From positions 273,501 through 337,500 of the forward strand of contig CALZFC010000059.1 of NCBI GenBank assembly GCA_945643635.1: 64,000 nt of DNA. Reading direction: 5' to 3'. A model generated the notes under the pieces. That model was given only the letters and a program-made list of their open reading frames with translations. It was not told the DNA's origin and ran no database searches. This DNA comes from Allodiplogaster sudhausi (lineage: Eukaryota > Nematoda > Chromadorea > Rhabditida > Diplogasteridae). Position numbers and translations under genes: made by a program. Positions 11,759 to 23,612 of this stretch are shown in pieces (the stretch's first letter is position 1; every line of letters starts with the position of its first letter).

Positions 11759-12484
11759 CTAAATTGTTAAGATTGTCAACATGAAATCACTATTCGGACT
11801 GTCAAGGAAAGTGCAGATATCGTGAGAGGGATGCTCTCTTTTTGCCTCCTGGACTAGAGAAACCAAAAAGGACATCGTTTCTAGAACGACAGATCGTGAC
11901 TAACAAGTTTCGCAGTCTTTAGCCTGCTGAGCGAGTGCAACCATTCACGCTGAGATTGCAGAGAGAAGCTCTCCACAGGGCTTCGACTCTGTCATTGTTC
12001 GTATTAATAGACGAGGAGAGGAGGGAGGAGCGTGAGAGAGAGGCCGAATTCGAGAGACGGAGGGTGAAAAAGCGGAGAGAAGAAAAGGTGATGATCATGC
12101 ACTAATTGGACATGCACTATCAGCAAAGTGCAAGACGGAGAGAGAGGAAGAGCTGGAGGAGAGAAGAATATCCAGCAAGAAGGACAAGTCGGAGAAGGAC
12201 AAGACTGTCGCAGGTGTTCGGATGTTGCAAGTGATTCGAATTTTAATATATCCCGCCTTTCACTTCACATTTTCGCTTCTAAAAAATATATCGGATTGAT
12301 TAATGTGTTATTTTTTTTTAGGAAAGAAGAATATCAATGAGTCGAAGAAAGAAAGTTTTTTACTAAAATGTAAAAAATTTTCGAATTCGTTGAAAGGATG
12401 CTTTCTTCAAAATTGTACGTTCATCGCTGTATTCGAACAGCAACATCTTACTCTCTCGTTTTGTAGTTATGAAGTGTCGTGGGT

Positions 12485-12528
<44 letters not shown>

Positions 12529-12529
12529 T

Positions 12530-12582
<53 letters not shown>

Positions 12583-13429
12583 GACCAGTTGCTTTGACGA
12601 ATAAGCAAAGGAAGAGGAAGCAGACGACAAAGGAGGAGAAGGGAAACACATTCGCACTTCATTTTGTACACTTTCACAATTCATTCCAAATTGATGTAGG
12701 CTTGTTTCGCAATATTTCGAAAAAAGGCTTGACATCGATTAGTAATACATATTTGTAAACATAATGAAATGACGTAGTATGTAGTTCGATGATGCATGAC
12801 GACCAGCCATCCACATAGCTATCAACAAATAGAGTAACACTCTGGTGGTCTATCGGTTTGTGCCACATAAGATGTTGTATCGGAAAATACATATGTATGT
12901 ACATATGTAGTTACATACATACATATGTGAATGAATATAAACAAATTATCTGTCTGAGCGGTAAAATGGCAGCGCGTGGTTGCTTGTATAAGACGGTAGA
13001 ACGAAAGATCGCTCATTCAACACTGCCCGTGATAGTAAATAATCTTATAGACTTCATTATCTGATGAAGAACTCTCCAGGTCTTTTAGATTTTCGCTTAA
13101 AAAATTGGGTCTTTTTTTTTCGCCAAAAAAATGATTTGTAGAGAGTTGGCTGAATAAAAGGAGTGAAATAACAAGTAGCATTAAGAAATTTTTCGATGTT
13201 GGTTGAAAATCTTATCGTTGGTACTTATGATTAGTCATTGGCGAAAAAGATGGAATTTATATTTCAAGAAACTTTTCTGTTACAAATGTATATATATATA
13301 TATATATATATCTATCTAGATATCACTGTCTGATCAGCCACAAATTTCATATTAATAGTCGATAACAAAAGGAAATTAATCAAAAACACCAAATTCTGAG
13401 GAGTTGTCAACGAGAGCTAAATATGTAGT
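11759..13429. other. Non-coding stretch between tps and a gene fragment
   Basis: No exon with supporting splice signals and protein character was found. The missing 5' exon of the trehalose synthase gene should lie at its left edge or within it. The stretch contains GA-rich DNA from about 12010, a long (GA)n tract at 12487-12578, short CATATGTA/TACATA microsatellites near 12880-12930 and an (AT)n run near 13290. Confidence 0.6.
12487..12578. repeat. (GA)n microsatellite
   Basis: This is almost uninterrupted GA dinucleotide with a few GAAAGAGTGA interruptions. It is one of the longest dinucleotide tracts in the window and creates Ser-Leu and Arg-Glu open frames on both strands that should not be taken as genes. 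Confidence 0.95.
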
Positions 13430-13640
13430 TTGACTAATTGATCTTGGATAGCCTCAAGCAGTGTTTGTGCTGATGTGTCCTCCTTGGCGACGAATATCCA
13501 CAGGCCAGTAGTAGGTCTCTCACTCGGTCTCAGGCCCGTCCCAAAGATTAACCGGGAGAAGGAAAATCACCATTAGGCCTTCATCCGCACAGCCTTGTAA
13601 ACATGGCTGATGTCCGTGAATCCTTTAGGGCGAATTCGTG
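13430..13640 (-). pseudogene. Unrecognised coding fragment, probably decayed
   Basis: On the minus strand one frame reads ..KGFTDISHVYKAVRMKA, two stop codons, then RLIFGTGLRPSERPTTGLWI continuing FVAKEDTSAQTLLEAIQDQL and ending in a stop. Amino-acid composition is protein-like in a low-complexity neighbourhood and the blocks share a frame, but there is no start, no clear splice pair and two stops between blocks. A further minus-strand block at about 13800-13910 (CKELEGRLRELEYEAILCPI) may belong to it. I do not recognise the family. It could be a broken gene, or exons of a gene whose introns I could not place. Confidence 0.35.
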
Positions 13641-13997
13641 AACATCTCGAAAGAATATTCGGCTAAGCTGGCTCAGAAAGAGGCATAAAATTCTTTTTTT
13701 TCTAGATAATTAAATTTCGCTCATGATCTTAACATAAGATATCTTGTAAATTAAAAGCCTTTGCGAATTTATAATTGTTTTATTTCATTCTATGCCTTTC
13801 CTTAGCCTTTGCTTTGTATTATGGCTGCGATGAATTGGGCAGAGAATTGCCTCATATTCAAGTTCCCTCAGCCTTCCCTCAAGCTCTTTGCAGATATGCG
13901 CCACAAGCGTCATGGAGCCTGAGGTGCCAGTCCATTTTCACCGTTCCGTGGAGCAGTCAGTTTGGTCATGTATTCTTTCGTATGAGATATCTACATA

Positions 13998-15045
13998 CAG
14001 TCCCGCCCAGGATCTTGGTACCAAGGATGCGTCGGACGCATCGGACGCATCCAAATGCATCCTCGTTAATAACTATTTTCCTAGGAAAGACTAAAATATT
14101 TTAACTTGTACATTAGTTTGCTTATAGAGAACGGATGCTACTGATAGAAAATCGATAATTTCTAATCATTTGATAAGAAGTTATCAGTTTTTGCTTATAA
14201 AAAACTTCATTTCTAATATTTTTCAATGAAATTTCTCCTGTACTATTATTTTGTCTCTACCCACATCCCCAAATAACAAAATTAGAGATTGTATCATTGA
14301 TAACGGAAATCGATAAATCAGACTTTATCACGCATGTTCATTAGCTGAGAAGAACCGCTTAACGATTCTGAATCTAATTATGTAATCAGTTTTACAATAA
14401 AGTGCCGGTTAACAATATATTCTTGATTGTGAATACTCTTCATGACTTTCTTCAGGATTCCCCGTTGTCTTGGTCTTTGTCAAAATTTTGGCCCGGTATG
14501 ATGCTTCAAATCTAGGGTGCTGCACTAGCATTGAAACTTAGACATGTAACACGCGCGCTTTCCGTCGCCGGTTTAATTACCCAAGTTTGAGGTAGCGAAA
14601 TAGCACAGGCAGAGAAAAAAAGGGGTAGGCCCCGCCCCCTCGGCCTGCGATAATTAAACTGATTAGATAATTAGATTCAGAATCGTTAGGCGATTCTTCT
14701 CAGCTAATGAACATGCGTGATAAGGTTTATCGATTTCCGTTATCAATGATACAATCTCTAATTTTGTTATTTGGGGATGTGGGTAGAGACAAAATAATGG
14801 TACAGGAGAAATTTCATTGAAAAATATTAGAAATGAAGTTTTTTATAAGCAAAAACTGATAACTTCTTATCAAATGATTAGAAATTATCGATTTTCTATC
14901 AGTAGCATCCGTTCTCTATAAGCAAACTAATGTACCAGTTAAAATATTTTAGTCTTTGCTAAGAAAATAGTTATTAACGAGGATGCATTTGGATGCGTCC
15001 GATGCGTCCGACGCATCCTTGGTACCAAGATCCTGGGCGGGACTG
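13998..15045. mobile_element. Foldback element, about 1.05 kb, with SL1 in its spacer
   Basis: Two inverted arms of about 400 bp (13998 to about 14395 and about 14650-15045) match almost base for base; sparse differences show the arms are not an exact palindrome. The ends are CAGTCCCGCCCAGG and its complement, and TA abuts both (13996-13997 and 15046-15047). Near each tip is a triple GGACGCATC unit and a GGTACC. The 250-bp spacer is unrelated to the arms and contains the 22-nt spliced leader. No reading frame for a transposase is seen. Ends and TA flanks suggest a non-autonomous Tc1/mariner-like element (inferred). Confidence 0.9.
14570..14591 (+). ncRNA. Exact SL1 spliced-leader sequence (fragment, not an intact SL RNA gene)
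   Basis: All 22 bases of nematode SL1, beginning GGTTTAATTACCC, occur here, followed directly by GTA as at the donor of a real SL1 RNA gene. After that the match fails: the TAAAC that pairs with GTTTA in stem I is absent, and no Sm-site plus terminal stem is seen in the usual place. Short SL-RNA-like words (CATTGAAACT, AAAATTTTGG) occur upstream of the leader instead of downstream. This is best read as a captured or rearranged piece of an SL1 locus within the foldback element. Confidence 0.8.
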
Positions 15046-15050
15046 TATGT

Positions 15051-16551
15051 ATGTATAACAAATTGATTAAAGCACATCTTCAAAACGTTGGAGAGGACAG
15101 GTCGACATTTTCGTTGTCGCTCCTATTCGTGTACAGAAGCAACCGACAGGTTGATAGAACACGGCTTGCAATAATTATCGCAATCCATCATATGCTAAGC
15201 TCTAATTTTAGATTTATTTACTTAATCCCTCTTTCACTAGTGTATTTCTTGATGTACACGTATCCTGTTATAAAGTACATAAATACATACATAGTACATA
15301 TTTAGAAGTTTTGTTGCAGCAGATGAGGCAAGCCTGGTTGGTAGAGCGTACATACATACATATATGCAGGAAACTTACGACAATGTTCATATAGATTAGA
15401 TAAGGAAAAGAATGAGAGGAGCCGGAGATAAGAACGAGAGAGAGAGAGAGTGAGCGAGAGAAGAAAGGGAGAAAAGAAAGATACGGACAGAGAGAGAAGA
15501 GAAAGGATAGAGAGAAATAACGAGAGAGAGAGAGAGAGAGAGAGATAAGGAGGGAGAAGGAGAGAGAGGAAGAGGAAGAGAGAGAGAGAGAGAAAAGGAG
15601 AAAGATCACGAGAGAGAGAAAGAGGGCATATTGATTGACTTGATCCATGACCTCGACTGTGAATCACTTTGAGTAGAACAAAGAACATAATGACGTTCCT
15701 TCGATCGACATGTTGAATTAATTTAAACTTGGCGGGAGATTTGAAAAAGGAGAGAATCGTGGAAGTACTCGTGACCGTAAATCGGTCATCTGCAATTAGA
15801 ATGAAGATCAATTCTTAACGATGCTAACGATAAGAGAGATTATGGGATGAAGAAGAAGGACGTAATCATTGGAGACTAAGGAATCAGAGCAGAGCGCAAA
15901 CATTTGCAAGATCATTCTTCTTGTTTTCGTTTGCTCTGTTAATCATGCTCACTGATGACGTAGACAATGCAGAAGAGAACTGCTTTCCCGGTGTTCGCAT
16001 CTTCTCTTCTCTGTTTATCAATCTGATCAGTCGCGCCTTCCTGGAAGAGACGGAAAGGAAGAAGAAGAAGAGACAAAATCGACTCCAAAAATGAATGAAC
16101 GGCTTCATTCTCTCATCATTCCAATTAAATGGAGGGCAAGGAGGGAGGGAGGGAGAGAGCGGTTGAGAGAGATGAGAGAAATTAAAGATGAAGTAGAGAA
16201 AGGGAGAGAGAAAGACAGGGAGAGAGAGCGAGAGAAAGGAAGGCACGGAGAAGAGGAGGAGAGACAGAGAGCGAGAGAGAGAGAGAGAGAGAGAGAGAGT
16301 TAGACAAATGAGGCACATCACCACATCGAGTTGTTTACCTCTTATACAGTGAGCTTCTTCACGCCTTGCCACCATGTGAGACGCGCCAGACGGACGCATT
16401 CTTCTGCTTTTCTCTCTCTCACGGTCGCCCATTTCCCTTGTTCGTTCTCTCCCTCTCTCTTTCGCTCTTTCAGCTCTCTTGCTCTCTCGTCCTACTCGCT
16501 CTCTCCCCTTCTCTTTGCCTCTCTTTGTCTCTCAGTCTCAATGACCCTCCT

Positions 16552-16599
<48 letters not shown>

Positions 16600-17205
16600 T
16601 GTCTTCCTGACAATTTAGACTAGCGCCCAGCACAAAGTCATTCACTCGCCGCGAGCAACAGAGAGCGCCGTTCCTTTCCTCTTTCCTCTTTTCTCCTCCC
16701 CCCTCACCGTTCTCCATTTCATAGCCCAGTAAAGTGTGTAGTAATTGGAAAAAGTTCATCCGTTCTTCTTCCTCAATTCCGGGTTCCCTTCTAAATGTCA
16801 TAATAGACGAGGAAGCGAACGTTTCTCCGTGCTACCCCGGATTCCTACTAATTTCATTGTATTTTGCCCAATTTATTATCTTATATTATTAAACCAATAA
16901 TGGTCATTCCACATGTTCTTTCTTTTAAGATGTGTGTTTGATATTTACAGCGTACAATAACATATATATTTTCATATCGGAAAACACGAGCTATTTACTG
17001 ATTCGAATCTCTATGTTATATCACTTACTTTTGTATACACTTCAACTGAACGAAAACTGATGTAGGATTAATGTCCGATTAATCGCTTCATTGATGAACA
17101 TTAGTGTCGAAACATCACAAGCAACAATTACCATGTGTGGGTTATCTCATGCGCTCCCTCTCTGTTTTTCTATCTCCCTCTCGTTCGGTCTGTCCCTCAC
17201 CCCTT

Positions 17206-17248
<43 letters not shown>

Positions 17249-17429
17249 CTCTCGTCCTCTCTGCCTTAACTTCTCCTCATACCTGTTATTCATACCTACC
17301 GAGCAAGAGAAAGAAATAACAGGTCGTTTACTGATTGAATGTTTGATTAGCGGTCAAAATATGGCGGAAAAATACATAGCGCTTGATTCAGGAAGTCCTC
17401 CTCTCTATCCTTCTCCATCTCACTCTCTC

Positions 17430-17476
<47 letters not shown>

Positions 17477-17836
17477 CGCTCTCTATATACCAACGGGCTG
17501 AGATAAATAAAGGATATAAGAAAACAACACGGAATTCCGAAAACGGCATTCTCGAAATTGTCTTCTGTTACCCATAACCCTGTTGGTGCACTGCCTGCGA
17601 GATTTGTTTTGACCGCTCAACGTATACGAGAGGACACTTTTTATCGTTCGCCCTCTACACTCGTGTACTTATGTATATGATGGGGAAAAATAAAGTAGTA
17701 AAAAGATTATTTAATTGAAAATGAAATCCGTATGCATTCATTTCGGTTTCTTTTGTAATTGAATCCTTCATCCGGCAATGTGCATTTACTCGTTCGAATT
17801 CTCTTTCGTACGTTATATTTCGTTATAAGATATGTA
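15051..17836. other. Intergenic stretch rich in GA and CT tracts
   Basis: No gene was recognised. GA tracts lie at about 15430-15630 and 16140-16300; CT tracts at about 16400-16605, 17205-17250 and 17410-17480. The rest is AT-rich with no splice-supported coding block. Confidence 0.6.
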
Positions 17837-17908
17837 CATATAAGACAGTGTGAATTAAAAAGTTTGGTTTTTCTCTGCATTTTTCAGTTTTGCTGTTATT
17901 TTTGGCAA
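17837..17908 (+). repeat. Left terminal inverted repeat, 72 bp
   Basis: This begins CATATAAGACAGTGTGAATT and ends TTTTTGGCAA, and is identical to the complement of 27970-28041. The base outside it (17836, A) differs from the corresponding base on the right. Confidence 0.92.
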
Positions 17909-18420
17909 GCAAATTTGCCAGTTTTCAAACCCAATTATTATGCCACGGCAATTTGTACGATTGTCAAGAATGCCACCAAGGTTTATTCATTAATATTGAT
18001 CATGCCAAAATTAACAGCTGTCTAAAATGGCAAAAACAGCCTAACCAAAAAATAAACGAGTCAAAAGGGGCGGGGCAAAATTGTACAAGTGTTAAAATAA
18101 CATGGCACAGAAAACGGTCGAAAAATTTGTCACATCTTCTCGAGGAGGAGTGGGCTTTTTTGCCAAAAAAACCAGCTGATAAATCTGCCAAGAAAACCTG
18201 CCAGAATTGATCAACTGCTAAATTTGCCAAGCCAAAATATTAGAGTGAAAAATTTGCCAAATCAGCTTGCCAATTTTGGCGGCTAGCAGAAATGGCATGG
18301 CAGTTTAAACAGGTGGCAAAAAAGTCTGGCAAAATTTATTGCTATCAAAATTGGCAAAGCCTTTTTGACGGTTGTCAAAACTGGCTCGTCATTTTCAACG
18401 ACCGTCAAATTTGGCAAAAA
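17905..18420. repeat. Left subterminal array of TTGGCA/TGCCAA motifs
   Basis: Roughly twenty copies of TGCCAA, TTGGCA or one-mismatch forms, often extended to AATTTGCCAA or CAAAATTGGCA, are spread over about 500 bp in both orientations at intervals of about 15-40 bp. The array stops near 18420, before the leftward gene's last exon. Such clusters next to transposon ends commonly serve as transposase binding sites; that role is inferred here. Confidence 0.8.
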
Positions 18421-18732
18421 GTGGAATTTCATGATCGGATCAATTACAACATAGTACAAGAAATATGGAGCATGGAATAGTCGAAAAGGAATGAGATTTA
18501 AAGTGATACGGTAAACTGCTACAGATATGTTGCAAAGACTGGGGGCAAAACTGAAAGGATTCATATTTCGAAAGAATATAACAGTATTGAGATCAAATTG
18601 TCCGTTAAATTCATTAAATTCACAGGCGGACAATAATAATGGATCTATTAATCGTGTTAACTATGTAACAAAACCGGAATGAATCAGTGGAGTTACGAAT
18701 TATATAACGGTCAAAAAAAGAATTCAAATGAA

Positions 18733-21700
18733 TCAATCATCAATATCCCGACTGACATCATCATCCGATTCCACGTCAGCTTGAATCGATAGCCTCTGGC
18801 GATATGCTCTGTAGGCGCCTTCGAACTCGTCACAATTTGAGTCGACGATTCGAATGGAGGAGGAGGCGACAGCGAAGATTGCCACTGAGCCTAAAATAGA
18901 CTTTGCAAAGTTTCGATATGAAAACGGTATGTTGTGCCCGTATATGATTCTGGACTTACTAAACGAACCTGACGATCAACTAAGGACCGCGAGACTTTGC
19001 TCTCTATTAATTGTAAGACTACAAAAAATCTAGCAAATTGATATAATTGAGGGAGCTTACTCTTGAATGACTCGATCGGGCCAAAGAAGCTTGTACTGAT
19101 TGCATTAGGGCTCTCCTCATCCGCACACATGGCGTACATCTTCCGGAAGAGGCTTATCGAATCATTCTAAAACTGCCAACAAATTGAACATTGTAAGGTG
19201 GATATGACGCCTCATTTTATTGCTATTAGAATACAATCTATTGCTCTCGTTGTAGTTCATGTGAAAGCAATTAAAACATTAAATACTTATATTTAATAAA
19301 ACAAGTTTCGTACAACATGTTAAAAAAGCTGACCATCGACAAGAGAGTCGATCGCACATGAAATGTCTCGCAGATCTTGGGAAGCGTGTATTGTTCGCCC
19401 GTGAGCTTGAAGAGGAGACGAAATGGCAGGATGGCGTTGTGAATGTAATCTAAATGTTAAATATGTTGCAAAATGTCAATGATGCTTATCAGAAGAGCCA
19501 GAATAATCCGGCTATAGATCATTTAGAGAGAATAAAATGAAGCAGATACCTCCAACTTGCTTGGTGAGAGACAGGTACAGTTGGTGGATCTCGCTGACTC
19601 CTAGACGACAGCGCAGAGCATCAAAGGCGCTGTTTCCGTTGCCGAGCAGAATGACGAGGCATGATCGTCTCTTCAGCATGGCCTCGATGAATACATTTGC
19701 ACCCTGCGATACAAAAATGATTAAGAAAATAGATTGGAGCTACATTTTCATACAACTAACAGGCTCGGCGACAATTGCAAAGGGAGGTGAGTCGCAGTTG
19801 ATGTCGACAGTCTTGAAACTGGCGCAAGAGCCAAACTCCGATCTTTTTGCCCGATCCTTCTCAATCGACATCAGCAATCTTCTTCTAATCTCAGCCCCAT
19901 CCAGTCTTGTCATGCGTGATGAGCGAATTAGTCTGGGTAAAGTTGTAATTATCATAGCAAAGTCAAAGTAAACTATTAAGCCTAACACAATAACACTTTT
20001 AATCCAAAAAGTTTTAATGCACCTACCGTAACCCTCGGTAGGCCTCCTTGTTGCTTAGGCCTTCTAGAACGGCGCTCGCAACTTCTTCAGAGTATCCTTG
20101 AGAGAGAAGGAGCTGTACGGCGCATTCTTCCGTTTGCGTCAACTTCTGTAAAGGAATATGAAAAATAGATAGCAAACCGAATATGTTTGGAAGCAAATAA
20201 TACAAAAGTTATTCTACCTCCTTGAATTCTCTTGCATCTATCTTGCCGTCTGCCAATTCAGAGAGGAGGGCGTTGATGGCGCTCGTATTATGCTTCCTTT
20301 TCTTCAGAACCACTTTCCAAACCGAGAAGTTGTTGAAGTAGTCGAACTCACGAGACTGCATCAAATATGTAATTAAAAAGTGAACTTTTCCTATTGTTGT
20401 TTATGTGAAAATAACGCACCAAGACTCATGTGAAGGGGTTGTATATGGCCTCATCCGAGTCCGCCAAACGAATAATCGGCTCAGAAGGATACTGCGAAGC
20501 GGGAAGCAGAAGATGAACCTGAACAAAAACGAGTTCATAGTTTTAAAGACAAATCTAACTAATTTTTTGCGTGACATCTTTTGTAAGCCGAGAACATACC
20601 TTCCGCTGTTCTCTAATTATTAGAATAAAAAACAATGAAGTAATCCAGGATATTAAGATTCTAGCACATAAAAGGTAAGAAAAAAGTAGAACGGACAGTT
20701 TGTGACAGCAGTCGCATCCTTGGTGCGTCCGTGAATCTTGTCGTTTCCGCAGAAAGAGTTGATTCTCGAGAGAGTCCTAGAACGCGCAGCATCCTTCTCA
20801 CGTGAGATGCCTGAAACAGTATTCCAACAATACTTAAAAAGAGGTTTGGCAAAAGCGAATAAAATCAGCTTTATGACGTCTTAATGAAATTCATAATAGA
20901 AAAACGCTGCTGCAATTCATAATAGAAACGATTAAGAACAAACTTTTTCCGCCACGGTGTACTCCTTCTCGCTCTTCGCAGACTTAAGTGCAAGGAGTGA
21001 TGCTGCATCTCGTGACAGTTTAACGGTGACGCACTTGAGCTGTAAAGGAAAGAAAGTCTAAGCTTATGTTTACAATAAAATTAACATTTGGAAAGAATGA
21101 AGGTTTAACTAGAGAATGAAAACATGACGTTCTTTTGTACATTATAAAACACACCTTTCCTTCAATGAATGGTGTACCGCCTCTCTTGACAGATTCGCCA
21201 TTCAATTGGTGCAGGGCAGTCACTCGATGCTGTCCATTTAACACCAGGAATCTGCACAAAATATTTAAATTTCATTAAAAAATAAATAAATGTATCTGAA
21301 TAAAAGTGCAATTTTTTTCATTTACATTCCACACTTCATTGTTTACAATCAGGATAATAAACATACTTTCGCCCATCGTGGAACACGAAAGGGACGACAC
21401 TCTCGGGCAGCATATGACGCGAAAGAAGAAGCTGCTTCATCCGCTCGACATGGTCGGGGTAGACACTTCGCAGAATGCCGTCAACGAATAGTTCCGCGAC
21501 AGCTAACTGAACATTATACAAGTTATAAGTTGCTCAAATAGACAAATTACGCTTAAAAAACTTTATTAGCGCTGCTGGAGGGCCGTGGGTCCCATAAACA
21601 TTTCGAGAACATGAACAGTACACTCACAGTAATGATTTCATAGATGGAATACTCGACTGACCTCTACAGACTCCTTCGTACTAGACATCCAGCCGTTGAT

Positions 21701-22336
21701 GACTCCTTTTGCAGTTTCTGAGGAATGAAGAAGCGTGGATCTCGTTTCAATCGCGGTCATGCGACGCTTCTTAGCTTTCGTTGGCTGCAACAATTAAAAC
21801 GGAGGTAATATTCGGTTATTCCCGCACCAAAATTTTCTACAAAGAAATGCCCCTCAAAATCGAAAGTGTTTTTTGATGCGAAGAATGCGAATATAACGAT
21901 CCAGTGTTCGGTAATTAATTTTTTTTATATATTCTCAAGGCATGACCAAAATATAGTTATTGAAACTATAGTTATGTAACTGAAGGATTCAAAACGAAAG
22001 GATGAATACTATAATACTGAAAAGATGTAATATACCGCAATAGTGTAGTTGGTCGCGGGGCTCGACCAGGTCGATAAGTTCGAAATATCCCTTAGCGGCC
22101 TTGCATTCTCGCTTCCGAATTGAGTTTCCTGAACGGAGCTAATTGTAGTGGAATTCCTTCCCCGTGTTCACAAAACTTTAACTCGAAGAAAAGAAAAACG
22201 ATCGTATAGAAAAACGATCCTAAAGTGGAAAAATCATCGAAAATAATAAGGCTCTTACCGGGACAGTGTCAGAGAGTGAAGACCGCCTCTCCATTTCGTT
22301 CGCTGCCAGATCAGCCATGTAAGACCTCAACGGCAT
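18733..22336 (-). CDS. ParB/sulfiredoxin-like domain protein of the 10.2-kb element, one in-frame TGA
   Basis: Exons in transcript order: 22336-22259, 22128-22036, 21784-21662, 21506-21367, 21251-21155, 21039-20944, 20810-20697, 20518-20420, 20355-20218, 20145-20027, 19932-19761, 19703-19550, 19449-19334, 19166-19061, 18890-18733. All fifteen join in phase to 600 codons. The first ATG lies one base after an acceptor-like CTCAG, fitting trans-splicing; a second in-frame ATG is six codons on. Residues about 57-66 carry a basic, NLS-like PTKAKKRRM. Residues about 99-210 match a ParB/Srx fold: a helix, MLPESVVPFVFHDGRKFLVL followed by NGQHRVTALHQL, then a TVAEKASHVRRML helix. The C-terminal 300 residues are mainly helical and unrecognised, ending in an acidic tail. 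Codon 278 (20428-20426) is TGA. Domain recognition is by motif only; nuclease or NTPase activity is not shown. Confidence 0.75.
20426..20428 (-). other. In-frame TGA in the ParB-like gene
   Basis: In exon 20518-20420 the codons read Tyr-Asn-Pro-Phe-Thr-TGA-Val-Leu before a GTGCGT donor. The exon is in phase with both neighbours and no other donor avoids the stop while keeping the frame. A single CGA-to-TGA change would explain it. The 322 codons downstream remain fully open, so the lesion is recent, is a base error, or is bypassed in a way the sequence does not show. Confidence 0.7.
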
Positions 22337-23564
22337 TCTGAGATTAAATTCTTAGGGTGTGGAATGGTGTTGAGGTAAAAGGGGAACGAGTTTGAGCAAG
22401 GTAAATCGAGTTGGCAAATCGAGACATCGGCTTACACTACTAACGCACAGTCCTAGGTGAGCATTTCAAATTTATGCGCTAAAAATTTAGTAAAAAGCGG
22501 CAAACATTTAAAAACAAAAGACGCCAAATCTCAGAAAAAGTTAATAACAAAAAGTTCATGCGATCCATGAAACCACCGCTGCGGCTATTGCTGACAATAC
22601 GAAAATACTTGGCAATTTGCCAGCCTGCGTTGCGGTCACGCGTCGCGCGGTTTTTGATGTGCAGAAATTTTTCAAATACTAATAAATGACAAATGAAACT
22701 AGTTCAGTGTTAGGCTTGTAATTGTGTCAATGTTTCTGTTTTTGCCTTTCCTTTTTTCTTCAACTATAATTCATATGAATAGTTTACACTTTAAGAGAAG
22801 ATTGAAGCGTGGCTGCTTCTTCGCGCTTCTTCGAGTGAGCTCCCACTACTTTGAAGGTTTGGAATTCTCTTTGGAATCTTTTTATATATTTATTTTGCTT
22901 TTTGGGATTATCGAGCTAATTTTATTTTAAGCGTCACCTTTATATTGGGTTCGTTAACACCATGATTCTCAAATTGTGCATCGGGGGTTCTAGGACCAGG
23001 AGAACAAGTATATGACATTTGTTCCTTTTTCGTTATTGAACCAAGCCATGCGAGGCAATTCTTCCTCAGTTCTGTGATAAATTCTGTTAAAGGGCTGCTT
23101 TAAATGTGATTGTATGTTCGTAATACGATTCATGACTGCTGTAATGCGAATACGTTGCTGTGCTCACTACTGCTCCAGCTACGTGACAAGGTAGAACCGA
23201 TAAATATAAGCAAGTATAAGTCATCAAATTAAATTGAGCATAATTTATAGGAGCATTTAAATTATTCACACCCAAAGGCCTTTTTTCGAAATTTAAGTTT
23301 CCCAAAATTTATCGGTACGGAGAACACTAAACTGGTATTCCTATACTATATTGACGTTGTATTCCAGAGTTACGGTAGGTATTCGGTATTTGCACTTTTG
23401 GCACCCAGCTAATGATAATTCATAGTATTATTTTAAATGGAGAAGACGAAGATACTGTTAATTTTTCTCGTTAACCTTTATTTCAAACAACGCCGCAAAG
23501 TTATGACTTGCACGTAGTTACGAGCAAAATTGCATGAAATGTATACTTACCGTACATTGGGAAA

Positions 23565-23572
23565 ATGACGTC
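23565..23572. promoter_or_regulatory. TGACGTCA palindrome (CRE/ATF-type site)
   Basis: A perfect 8-bp palindrome matches the bZIP CREB/ATF consensus and lies about 67 bp upstream of the ATG of the transposase-like gene. A chance occurrence in 1.3 kb is possible but not likely (roughly 2%). Confidence 0.4.
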
Positions 23573-23612
23573 ACAAATTTTTGCTTTTTCTTAACATAAA
23601 ATAGTAACGCTG

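Noticed and set aside
12363..12758. Long open frames over GA/CT tracts here and in many other places
   Set aside because: They encode only Ser-Leu or Arg-Glu dipeptide runs, occur on both strands at once, and have no splice or motif support.
14570..14660. A functional SL1 RNA gene
   Set aside because: The leader is perfect but the stem partner TAAAC and the Sm-site arrangement downstream are missing.
13998..15045. Inverted arms as an assembly artefact (palindromic read joining)
   Set aside because: The arms differ at scattered positions and enclose a unique spacer; a chimeric palindrome would be identical and lack a spacer with TA-flanked ends.
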